A stretch of DNA of 64,000 nt from Tetraselmis striata (Eukaryota > Chlorophyta > Chlorodendrophyceae > Chlorodendrales > Chlorodendraceae). The position numbers and the translations under genes are program-made. The DNA lies in NCBI GenBank assembly GCA_006384855.1, contig VCJN01001777.1, positions 1 to 64,000 of the forward strand, given 5' to 3'. Below, one piece after another: positions 9,756 to 21,100 of this stretch (its first letter is position 1; each line of letters opens with the position of its first letter). The notes beneath the pieces are model-generated. The model was not told the DNA's origin and did no database searches. It was given only the letters and a program-made list of their open reading frames with translations.

Positions 9756-10700
9756 TCGCTTCCCTTCATCTCCCGAGCCAAGGAGCGGCCTCTGCCAACC
9801 ACAGGAGCATCACAACCAGGTTCTTCCGCCGCCCCTTGCTGCTGATTCTTGGGAGGGGACCTGCGCTGTTGGGCTGGGGACTCGAACGACTCGTTTTCGC
9901 TCGCTGAGAGCCGAGCGTGGCCGCGAGAAGCGGTGCACTGACGGTGTCAGTCAGTGGGCGCCCTGGGACGGGGCGTGGGGCTCGTTTGCCTTCTGCGACG
10001 CGAGGTCGCTGCTCGACACTGGCCTCCCTAGGCAGTGGGCGTCCTGTAGGGGCGTAGGGGCTGTTTGCCTGTGCAGCTCGACGCTGCTGTCGACCTCCTT
10101 TGTTTCGGCTGTGCCTCTCGACGCCTGGGGCCGCGTTCCGACGCCCCTTTCAGTCTCTCGACGACTCGGGCCGGCTTCGAGTCGTGTCGACTCGTCTGCG
10201 CTTGTCGCTCGCCCAGTTAGAGTGTGTCGAGCTGCCTCGCCGGCCACAGGGGGGGCAGACGGACTCGTCGAGCGCTCTGTCGTGGTCTTGTGCCAGTGGT
10301 ATCGACCCTCGTCACGAGGCAGGCAGGTTGCCGAGTTAGCAGCAGTCTGCGACCGGAGAACGACGTAGTTTCCGCCGTGTTCTAGGCAAATCTACGAGAA
10401 TCAAAAAGTAGCCGGATTTCCCGGTGGTTTTCCGATTTATCGTAGCCGGTAATTTGATTTCCGCGGGGCCGCGGTTGTTTGTTGATTAATCGCGGCCGGT
10501 AATTAAAAGATTGTGCGGCTCCGGTTGTTTTCTCTGCTCAATTTCGAAATTTTGACCGAGTTTCTCCCTGTTGACCATCTCTGGTGGGAGAAAGTTGCCA
10601 CTGCGGCAAGCAGTGGTGGGGGCTTTTGGCCCTGTGAGGACCAGACCGCTGACTTGGCCTCTGTCCCGCTCTGCAGTTGATTTCCATCACTGTGATCATC

Positions 10701-13433
10701 ATGCCGGAAGGAGTGTCCGCCCGCGCGCCGCGCATTCCGTTGCCGCCCGTTTTCTCTGGTCAGACCAAGGGGTGGCGCCGCTGGAGGCACCAGATGGAGG
10801 CCTATTGCAACGCCACTGGCATGAAGCAGGCCATGATGATGAGTGAGCATGCCTCATCTGATCAGCACTTCAAGCTGTATGCAACCCTGACTGCGCTGCT
10901 CCCCGAGGAGCTCCTGGATGTCATCCGTCGGCACCTCAATGACAATGCTACCTCTCTGGAGGCCAAGCCTGGGCAGCTCTGCGCACCCGCTTTGAGGGAG
11001 GCCATCTTGGCAGGATCTCCGACATGTATGCGGTGCTCCAATCCGGTCAACAGCGCACCGAGACTGCGGAGGCATACTACCATCGCCTGGACAACGCCTT
11101 CTTGGACTTGGTGGCTGAGGCTGAGGAGCATGAGGATGTTGAAGCTCCATCACATAACCAAGTTGTGACTCAGTTCCTGGCTGGCCTCCGTCCCGAGTAC
11201 GAGCCCATCATCGGTATCCTGCAGGTGACCGCGGAGCATGAGGGCCGCGCCATCACCTGGGAGGGTGACTGCCTCAAGCTGGCGCAGAACTACTCCAAGC
11301 GTATTGAGAAGAACCATGCATCGGAGCCATCTGCGGAGGGCTACATAGCCAGTGGTGGCACCAAGCGCTCCGCCCATCTGGCCACAGGCGATGGATCTGG
11401 ACCTCGCCGCCTTGGTGCCCCTCTGCGCGGTGGATGCTGGCAGTGCGGTGGGCCTCACTTCAAGCGGGACTGCCCGCAGCGCCCAAGAGGCAACAGGCGT
11501 CAAGCTGCTGCGGACCCGGCACCGGCGGCCTTTGTTGCTGATGAGGAGGAGGAGCATGTTGCTTTCATGGCTGAGAATGCCGGTAACACCCCACCTGCAA
11601 AGCGCGTTGCGCTGTCCCTGCTGGATGACGAGTGGGATGATTGGGCGCCGGAACCGGGCACCCTGCTGTATGACCTCTTCGGAGGGGAGTATGAGTCCGA
11701 GGAGGATGTGCGGCCGGCTGAGGCTGCTGGTGCTGTTGCTCAGGCGAATGAGCGCGAGCATGACCTGGACAGCCACAGCATGGATGAGATCATATCGCTG
11801 TCTGGGCTGTCTGACTGCTTCGGCATGTCTGATGATGAGGCGGGTAGTGCCTCTGGTGGCATGGGCGGCTCTGCCCGTGTTGTAACCAAGTCTGATTCCG
11901 CTTACTTGCTTGATGCGGTTGCTCTTGCGAGTGATGTTGTCGATGCACGAGGGGCGTGCATGCTGGGGCTGAATGATGTTCTCGGAAGCTACCCGGACAT
12001 GTGGGTGAAGGACAGTGGGGCGTATCCGCATATGGTGGCTGACTATGACAGCTTCGTGGAGTATGAGCAGCTTGCACCACCGGTTGAGGTGGGGGGTATT
12101 TGCTGTCTGGCGGTGGGCCGGGGGACGGTCTGGATGGTTGTTCGAGCCGATGGCGGCGAAGTACGCAGTGTGCTTCGTGGGGTTCTGCATGTCCCGGACT
12201 TGCAGGGCAAAACAAAGCATGGCTACCGCAGGTTGTTTAGCCAGCGGTTGGCGCAGGAGCGTGGCGCTTCGTTTCATTACACGGCCAACGGGGACTCCAT
12301 GGTCTTGCGCTCTGCTGGCCGTGATATGACGGTCCCTATCGGGCGCGCTCCGGGAAGCAACTTGTACGCTTTCCGCAGCAGAATACTAAAGAGCGGGCGT
12401 GCGCCCAGCCCTGCGGATGTTGTTACGCTGCACGCTTGTGGGAAGTTGCCAAAGTTGCTGTGGCACAGACGTCTTGGCCATCTGCATGCTGCAGGCATGG
12501 ATCGTTTGCTTGCGGAGAGCGTCTCGGGGATCACGTTCGCGAAGGATGAGATACTGCCGTTTTGTGACTGTTGCGCGTTGGCGAGGTCTCACGAACAGCC
12601 GCGGTCGCGCATTGCGTCAAAGCGTCCTACTGGGCCACTGCAGAAGTTTGGAGCTGACATCTGGGGGCCAGTGGGTGTGACGTCCATTGGCGGGTTCCGT
12701 TACGTGTTTGGGATGACTGACTACTACTCGGCATACGGCTGGGTGGTGTTCATGAAGTCCAAGGATGAGGCTCCGAGGGCTCTGCTGTTGGTGGTGCGCG
12801 CTATCAGGCGCGTGCATCCCCGATTCGGATACGACAAGAGTACAGCTCGCCTGAGATTGGACAACGACTCAGTCTTCCAGAGTGCGGATTTTCGATATGC
12901 ATGCGATGGCCTGCACTTCGTTCCTGAGTTTTCTGCGCCATACTGCCAATGGCAGAATGGTCTGCAGGAGCGTATGTGGCTTACTCTGTCCGAGATGACG
13001 GTGGCTATGCTTCTACATGCTGGCCTGGGTCGTGAGTTCTGGGCGCTGGCCTTCTGTGCCGCGATGCACATCCGCAACAATGTCTACAGTCGGGGTGTCG
13101 GTTCTGTTCCCTACCGGCGTCACACTGGCAAAACCCCAGATGTGGCTGGGTTGCGGGTGTTCGGCTGTCCAGCGTATGTGCACGTGGATGCCGGGAATAG
13201 GCGGAAGCTTGACGCCAAGGCCTTTCGCGGGGTCTTCGTTGGTTATGGGCAGGAATCTCACACCTACTTAGTGTGGAACCCAGCTACTCGCCGCGTGGTT
13301 GCAAGTCGGAATGTGATTTTCGATGAGGGTTGGCGTGATGCGGCTTCCAGCAGCAAGGGGGGCAGTGGGGACGATGCTGCTGCAAGCCTTGAGATGTTCC
13401 CCCAATACCAGGCACTTCTCGATAACGGATTTG
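10701..13433 (+). pseudogene. copia gag-pol, first part, frameshifted
   Basis: ATG 10701 starts Gag (MPEGVSARAPRIPLPPVF). A 2-bp CT insertion at about 10953 breaks the frame near codon 85; the rest of Gag, zinc knuckle, protease and integrase read openly from 11024 to about 13430. The gene is then cut by the minus-strand copy at 13439 and continues at 15926. Confidence 0.85.
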
Positions 13434-13438
13434 GCGTT

Positions 13439-13929
13439 TATTGAAATATGGGCGTGAGGGGAAAGAACGACTGTCTGTTACAACGGGTCGCGCCCTGCCT
13501 TTATACTCGCGCACGCCATGGTACGCGCGCCACCCATTAGCGCATCCGCCACCTTGCGCCATCGCGCGCTGACTGTATTCTCCAGTACTTAATGCATATG
13601 TGCGAGCCTGAGTGTTGGCATTATCTATGTCCGTACAATACAGTATCCGCTGCTGCATCGGCCGATATCCTGCAGTATATTCTAGTACTGCATGGCGCCC
13701 ATCATTGATACTCAGCAGTACCGGAATCTTGATTGTGCTCGCACGGGCGTCCTCGTACTCGTAGATGTACAGCCGCTCCGCGATGTACGTCTGCTGCCGG
13801 AGATGTACTCGCGTCCTCGTACTCGTAGCCGTACGATCGCTCCGCCGTCTACAGATACTGCTGAGAGCGTGCAGGCGTCAAGGCTCCAGACAGCCGGTCA
13901 AACGCCTGCAAGACTGGTATCAAACAACA
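13439..13929 (-). repeat. 3' LTR of the truncated copy, 491 bp
   Basis: Single-unit type. It ends CAACA at 13925-13929, followed by the complement of the polypurine tract. Confidence 0.85.
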
Positions 13930-13950
13930 CCCCCACTCGCCATGCAGTCA

Positions 13951-15920
13951 TCACGCGCCCAACATCTGCATGGCGAACTCCGCGTGCTTCAGCCTTCCCA
14001 GAGCCTTGGTGAGTGCATCCGCAACCATCTGTGCAGTCGAGCAGTACTCAATTGCCACCTCCCCGCTGAGCACCTTCTCCCGTGTGAAGTGGTACTTGAT
14101 GGCGATGTGCTTGCTGCGACCATGTGTCATGGGGTTGCGCGTCAGCGCAATGCAGCTCTGGTTGTCCTCGAAGATCACTGTGGCCTCGGACTGAGCACAA
14201 CACAGCTCGCGCAGCAGCTCGCGCAAGAACAGCGCCTCGCACACAGCAGCACACAACGCCATGTACTCCGCCTCCGCCGTTGACAGCGCCACAGTGGCCT
14301 GCAGCTGCGACTTCCAACTCACTGCAGCTCCACAAAGCATGAAGACGAAGCCAGTGGTGGAGCGTCGTGACACCACGTCTCCAGCCCAGTCGGCGTCGCA
14401 GTACCCGTGCAGTAGGCCGTCAGCCTTGCCCCCACTGAAGGTCAGCCCCAGGGTTTTGGTACCCTTCAGGTATCGCAGGACTCGCTTGGCAGCCTGCCAG
14501 TGGCGCTCTTCAGGCTTGGCCATCACCCTGCACAACTTGCTCACAGCTTCGGCAATGTCGGGGCGGGTAGCCACCATCGCGTACAGCAGGCTGCCCACAA
14601 GGGCCTGATAGGGCATCTCAGCAGCCAACGGCTTGTTGCTACCGGGGACATCGGCACCAACCTCCGCTGGGGTGCTCACAGCGAAAGCGTCAGCAAGGTT
14701 GAACTTGTGCACCATGTCATCAATGTACTTGGCCTGATGCACCTTCAGCGTCGCATTGTCCCAGTCTCGCTCCACCGCCATGCCTAGCGCCCAGGCACAG
14801 ACGCCCAAGTCCTTGATGTCAAAGCGGGCGCCTAAAGCCGTCTTGAAATCCGCGGCCCATACTGCGTCCTTGAAGGCAAAGATCATGTCGTCCACGTAAA
14901 CCACAAGGATGCAGATCAACTGCCCTCCCTGCCAGTAGACGTACGCGCCAGGGTCGGACTTCAGCTGCTGAAACCCGTAGCACACCAAGAACTTATGCAA
15001 GGTGTTGTGCCAATTTCGGGGTGATTGCTTCAGCCCGTACAGGCTCTTCAACAAGCGCAAGACCATGGGCCGCCCTCTTGCATCGTACTGCTCATAGCCA
15101 GGCGGCGGCCTCATGTAGATCTCCTCCTCCACTGGAGCATACAGGAACGCCGTGTCGACATCAACCTGATGGATATTCCAACCGTATTGTACTGCAATCG
15201 CAAACAGCACTCGGATAGTGGTGAACTTGACGGTCGGTGCAAAACTCTCTGCATAGTCGATGCCATGTCGTTGACGGCAGCCTTGGACAACCAGTCGGGC
15301 CTTGAAGCGCGCGATACTGCCATCAGCGTTGTATTTGACCTTGAATACCCATTTGCTGGGAATGGCTGTTCGCTCCTCTGGTAACTCGCACACCACCCAC
15401 GTGCCCTGCTTCTCCAACGAGTTGAATTCTGACTCTACGGCTTGCGCCCATTGCTCCTTGAACGGTCCGGACAGGGCCTGCTTGAGCGTGATGGGCTCAT
15501 CGACACCCTGTGTCACTGCCGCGAATGCGGCGGCCATCATAGCTGCAGCGTCGTCGTTGGGGTTTTCCGGATGCACGACCCACCATTGCCCAGGAGCTCG
15601 GCGAGAACGAGCAGGGTAGGGGTCCCTCTCAGCACGCTGGACTATAGGTTCCTCTTGCCCGCCATCGTCGGTTCCCTCGTTCGTCTCCAACTGGGTCAGC
15701 TCCAGCGTGGGTTGCTGCGGTCCAAGTTCCAGTTCCTCCGCAGTCAGTGGCTCCTCCTCAATCTCAAGCTCCTCCTCAACGTCGTCCGTTTCATCCACGA
15801 CACGCCGGTGAGCCTCGGTTATCTCTTGCAGCCCTGATGCGTCGGACGTGCTGCCAACCCCGCCGTTATCGAGAAGTGCATGGTACGTCACTGGCCCCCA
15901 GATGTCAGCTCCAAATTTCT
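13951..15920 (-). pseudogene. copia pol, C-terminal two thirds
   Basis: It reads openly through RT (VVYVDDM) and RNase H (CDADWAGD, STAEAEY) to the stop at 13951. The N-terminal side is only an integrase scrap (KFGADIWGPV) fused to YHALLDN by deletion. Gag and protease are absent. Confidence 0.85.
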
Positions 15921-15925
15921 GCGTT

Positions 15926-17218
15926 TTTGGCAGCACGTCCGACGCATCAGGGCTGCAAGAGATAACCGAGGCTCACCGGCGTGTCGTGGATGAAACGGAC
16001 GACGTTGAGGAGGAGCTTGAGATTGAGGAGGAGCCACTGACTGCGGAGGAACTGGAACTTGGACCGCAGCAACCCACGCTGGAGCTGACCCAGTTGGAGA
16101 CGAACGAGGGAACCGACGATGGCGGGCAAGAGGAACCTATAGTCCAGCGTGCTGAGAGGGACCCCTACCCTGCTCGTTCTCGCCGAGCTCCTGGGCAATG
16201 GTGGGTCGTGTCTGACCCTGGCGCGTACGTCTACTGGCAGGGTGGGCAGTTGATCTGCATCCTGGTGGTGTACGTGGACGACATGATTTTTGCCTTCAAG
16301 GACGCAGTATGGGCCGCGGATTTCAAGACGGCTTTAGGCGCCCGCTTTGACATCAAGGACTTGGGCGTCTGTGCCTGGGCGCTAGGCATGGCGGTGGAGC
16401 GAGACTGGGACAATGCGACGCTGAAGGTGCATCAGGCCAAGTACATTGATGACATGGTGCACAAGTTCAACCTTGCTGACGCTTACGCTGTGAGCACCCC
16501 AGCGGAGGTTGGTGCCGATGTCCCCGGTAGCAACAAGCCGTTGGCTGCTGAGATGCCCTATCAGGCCCTTGTGGGCAGCCTGCTGTACGCGATGGTGGCT
16601 ACCCGCCCCGACATTGCCGAAGCTGTGAGCAAGTTGTGCAGGGTGATGGCCAAGCCTGAAGAGCGCCACTGGCAGGCTGCCAAGCGAGTCCTGCGATACC
16701 TGAAGGGTACCAAAACCCTGGGGCTGACCTTCAGTGGGGGCAAGGCTGACGGCCTACTGCACGGGTACTGCGACGCCGACTGGGCTGGAGACGTGGTGTC
16801 ACGACGCTCCACCACTGGCTTCGTCTTCATGCTTTGTGGAGCTGCAGTGAGTTGGAAGTCGCAGCTGCAGGCCACTGTGGCGCTGTCAACGGCGGAGGCG
16901 GAGTACATGGCGTTGTGTGCTGCTGTGTGCGAGGCGCTGTTCTTGCGCGAGCTGCTGCGCGAGCTGTGTTGTGCTCAGTCCGAGGCCACAGTGATCTTCG
17001 AGGACAACCAGAGGTGCATTGCGCTGACGCGCAACCCCATGACACATGGTCGCAGCAAGCACATCGCCATCAAGTACCACTTCACACGGGAGAAGGTGCT
17101 CAGCGGGGAGGTGGCAATTGAGTACTGCCCGACTGCACAGATGGTTGCGGATGCACTCACCAAGGCTCTGGGAAGGCTGAAGCACGCGGAGTTCGCCATG
17201 CAGATGTTGGGCGCGTGA
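15926..17218 (+). pseudogene. copia pol, last part, internally deleted
   Basis: This continues the gag-pol interrupted at 13433. It resumes at GSTSDASGLQEITEAHRR, reads to WWVV, then jumps in frame to SDPGAYVYW, missing the first ~620 bp of reverse transcriptase. It keeps YVDD and RNase H and stops at 17216-17218. Without the RT fingers the product cannot be functional. Confidence 0.85.
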
Positions 17219-17230
17219 TGACTGCATGGC

Positions 17231-17239
17231 GAGTGGGGG
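17231..17239 (+). promoter_or_regulatory. Polypurine tract
   Basis: GAGTGGGGG abuts the 3' LTR start TGTTG at 17240. The same tract precedes every 3' LTR of the family. Confidence 0.75.
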
Positions 17240-17656
17240 TGTTGTTTGATACCAGTCTTGCAGGCGTATGACCGGCTGTCTGGAGCCTTGACACCTGCAC
17301 ACTCTCAGCAGTATCTGTAGACGGCGGAGCGATCGTACGGCTACGAGTACGAGGACGCGAGTACATCTCCGGCAGCAGACGTACATCGCGGAGCGGCTGT
17401 ACATCTACGAGTACGAGGACGCCCGTGCGAGCACAATCAAGATTCCGGTACTGCTGAGTATCAATGATGGGCGCCATGCAGTACTAGAATATACTGCAGG
17501 ATATCGGCCGATGCAGCAGCGGATACTGTATTGTACGGACATAGATAATGCCAATACTCAGGCTCGCACATATGCATTAAGTACTGGAGAATACAGTCAG
17601 CGCGCGATGGCGCAAGGTGGCGGATGCGCTAATGGGTGGCGCGCGTACCATGGCGT
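17240..17656 (+). repeat. 3' LTR of the plus element, first 417 bp
   Basis: Interrupted at 17656 by the intact minus copy. The remaining 74 bp are at 24319-24392, after the GGCGT duplication. Together they make exactly 491 bp. Confidence 0.9.
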
Positions 17657-18175
17657 TGTTGAAATATGGGCGTGAGGGAAAAGAACGACTGTCTCTTACA
17701 ACGGGTCGCGCCCTGCCTTTATACTCCGCACGCCATGGTGCGCACGCCAGCCATTAGCGCATCCGCCACCTTGCGCCATCGCGCGCTGACTGTATTCTCC
17801 AGTACTTAACGCATATATGCGAGCCTAAGTATTGGCATTATCTATGTCCGTACAATACAGTATCCGCTGCTGCATCGGCCGATATCCTGCAGTATATTCT
17901 GCATCGGCCGATATCCTGCAGTATATTCTAGTACTGCATGGCGCCCACCATTGATACTCAGCAGTACCGGAATCTTGATTGTGCTCGCACGGGCGTCCTC
18001 GTACTCGAAGATGTACAGCCGCTCCGCGATGTACGTCTGCTGCCGGAGATGTACTCGCGTCCTCGTACTCGTAGCCGTACGATCGCTCCGCCGTCTACAG
18101 ATACTGCTGAGAGTGTGCAGGCGTCAAGGCTCCAGACAGCCGGTCATACGCCTGCAAGACTGGTATCAAACAACA
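17657..18175 (-). repeat. 3' LTR, 519 bp, double-unit type
   Basis: Contains two tandem copies of the 29-bp unit GCATCGGCCGATATCCTGCA... and a 1-base deletion beside the TATA box. Confidence 0.95.
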
Positions 18176-18196
18176 CCCCCACTCGCCATGCAGTCA

Positions 18197-21100
18197 TCAC
18201 GCGCCCAACATCTGCATGGCGAACTCCGCGTGCTTCAGCCTTCCCAGAGCCTTGGTGAGTGCATCCGCAACCATCTGTGCAGTCGGGCAGTACTCAATTG
18301 CCACCTCCCCGCTGAGCACCTTCTCCCGTGTGAAGTGGTACTTGATGGCGATGTGCTTGCTGCGACCATGGGTCATGGGGTTGCGCGTCAGCGCAATGCA
18401 GCTCTGGTTGTCCTCGAAGATCACTGTGGCCTCGGACTGAGCACAACACAGCTCGCGCAGCAGCTCGCGCAAGAACAGCGCCTCGCACACAGCAGCACAC
18501 AACGCCATGTACTCCGCCTCCGCCGTTGACAGCGCCACAGTGGCCTGCAGCTGCGACTTCCAACTCACTGCAGCTCCACAAAGCATGAAGACGAAGCCAG
18601 TGGTGGAGCGTCGTGACACCACGTCTCCAGCCCAGTCGGCGTCGCAGTACCCGTGCAGTAGGCCGTCAGCCTTGCCCCCACTGAAGGTCAGCCCCAGAGT
18701 TTTGGTACCCTTCAGGTATCGCAGGACTCGCTTGGCAGCCTGCCAGTGGCGCTCTTCAGGCTTGGCCATCACCCTGCACAACTTGCTCACGGCTTCGGCA
18801 ATGTCGGGGCGGGTAGCCACCATCGCGTACAGCAGGCTGCCCACAAGGGCCTGATATGGCATCTCAGCAGCCAACGGCTTGTTGCTACCGGGGACATCGG
18901 CACCAACCTCCGCTGGGGTGCTCACAGCGTAAGCGTCAGCAAGGTTGAACTTGTGCACCATGTCATCAATGTACTTGGCCTGATGCACCTTCAGCGTCGC
19001 ATTGTCCCAGTCTCGCTCCACCGCCATGCCTAGCGCCCAGGCACAGACGCCCAAGTCCTTGATGTCAAAGCGGGCGCCTAAAGCCGTCTTGAAATCCGCG
19101 GCCCATACTGCGTCCTTGAAGGCAAAGATCATGTCGTCCACGTACACCACCAGGATGCAGATCAACTGCCCACCCTGCCAGTAGACGTACGCGCCAGGGT
19201 CGGACTTGAGCTGCTGAAACCCGTAGCACACCAAGAACTTATGCAAGGTGTTGTGCCAATTTCGGGGTGATTGCTTCAGCCCGTACAGGCTCTTCAACAA
19301 GCGCAAGACCATGGGCCGCCCTCTCGCATCGTACTGCTCATAGCCAGGCGGCGGCCTCATGTAGATCTCCTCCTCCACTGGAGCATACAGGAACGCCGTG
19401 TCGACATCAACCTGATGGATATTCCAACCGTATTGTACTGCAATCGCAAACAGCACTCGGATAGTGGTGAACTTCACGGTCGGTGCAAAAGTCTCTGCAT
19501 AGTCGATGCCATGTCGTTGACGGCAGCCTTGGACAACCAGTCGGGCCTTGAAGCGCGCGATACTGCCATCAGCGTTGTATTTGACCTTGAATACCCATTT
19601 GCTGGGAATGGCTGTTCGCTCCTCTGGTAACTCGCACACCACCCACGTGCCCTGCTTCTCCAACGAGTTGAATTCTGACTCTACGGCTTGCGCCCATTGC
19701 TCCTTGAACGGTCCGGACAGGGCCTGCTTGAGCGTGATGGGCTCATCGACACCCTGTGTCACTGCCGCGAATGCGGCGGCCATCATAGCTGCAGCGTCGT
19801 CGTTGGGGTTTTCCGGATGCACGACCCACCATTGCCCAGGAGCTCGGCGAGAACGAGCAGGGTAGGGGTCCCTCTCAGCACGCTGGACTAAAGGTTCCTC
19901 TTGCCCGCCATCGTCGGTTCCCTCGTTCGTCTCCAACTGGGTCAGCTCCAGCGTGGGTTGCTGCGGTCCAAGTTCCAGTTCCTCCGCAGTCAGTGGCTCC
20001 TCCTCAATCTCAAGCTCCTCCTCAACGTCGTCCGTTTCATCCACGACACGCTGGTGAGCCTCGGTTATCTCTTGCAGCCGTGATGCGTCGGACGTGCTGC
20101 CAACCCCGCTGTTATCGAGAAGTGCCTGGTATTGGGGGAACATCTCAAGGCTTGCAGCAGCATCGCCCCCACTGCCCCCCTTGCTGCTGGAAGCCGCATC
20201 ACGCCAACCCTCATCGAAAATCACATTCCGACTTGCAACCACCCGGCGAGTAGCTGGGTTCCACACTAAGTAGGTGTGAGATTCCTGCCCATAACCAACG
20301 AAGACCCCGCGAAAGGCCTTGGCGTCAAGCTTCCGCCTATTCCCGGCATCCACGTGCACATACGCTGGACAGCCGAACACCCGCAACCCAGCCACATCTG
20401 GGGTCTTGCCAGTGTGACGCCGGTAGGGAACAGAACCGACACCCCGACTGTAGACATTGTTGCGGATGTGCATCGCGGCACAGAAGGCCAGCGCCCAGAA
20501 CTCACGACCCAGGCCAGCATGTAGCAGCATAGCCACCGTCATTTCGGACAGAGTAAGCCACATACGCTCCTGCAGACCATTCTGCCATTGGCAGTATGGC
20601 GCAGAAAACTCAGGAACGAAGTGCAGGCCATCGCATGCAGATCGAAAATCCGCACTCTGGAAGACTGAGTCGTTGTCCAATCTCAGGCGAGCTGTACTCT
20701 TGTCGTATCCGAATCGGGGATGCACGCGCCTGATAGCTCGCACCACCAACAGCAGAGCCCTCGGAGCCTCATCCTTGGACTTCATGAACACCACCCAGCC
20801 GTATGCCGAGTAGTAGTCAGTCATCCCAAACACGTAACGGAACCCGCCAATGGACGTCACACCCACTGGCCCCCAGATGTCAGCTCCAAACTTCTGCAGT
20901 GGCCCAGTAGGACGCTTTGACGCAATGCGCGACCGCGGCTGTTCGTGAGACTTCGCCAACGCGCAACAGTCACAAAACGGCAGTATCTCATCCTTCGCGA
21001 ACGTGATCCCCGAGACGCTCTCCGCAAGCAAACGATCCATGCCTGCAGCATGCAGATGGCCAAGACGTCTGTGCCACAGCAACTTTGACAACTTCCCACA

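Larger units (their letters stand above)
13439..15920 (-). mobile_element. Truncated copia copy nested in the plus element
   Basis: A single LTR (13439-13929, first bases TATTG instead of TGTTG) is followed by pol read leftward. The pol reading ends at 15920 in an integrase fragment joined to a later pol position by an internal deletion at about 15881-15889. The sequence GCGTT stands on both sides (13434-13438 and 15921-15925), which may be a target-site duplication, although the right end is not an LTR. Confidence 0.7.

Noticed and set aside
13951..17218. Head-to-head pol copies as a single novel palindromic element
   Set aside because: The right arm continues the plus element started at 9251, as the 491-bp LTR pair and the ACCCC duplication show; the palindrome is a result of nesting.
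17951..18529. ORFs of 106-192 codons beginning in the LTR and running into antisense pol
   Set aside because: They combine LTR and antisense RNase H sequence and follow every minus LTR; there is no independent evidence of coding.
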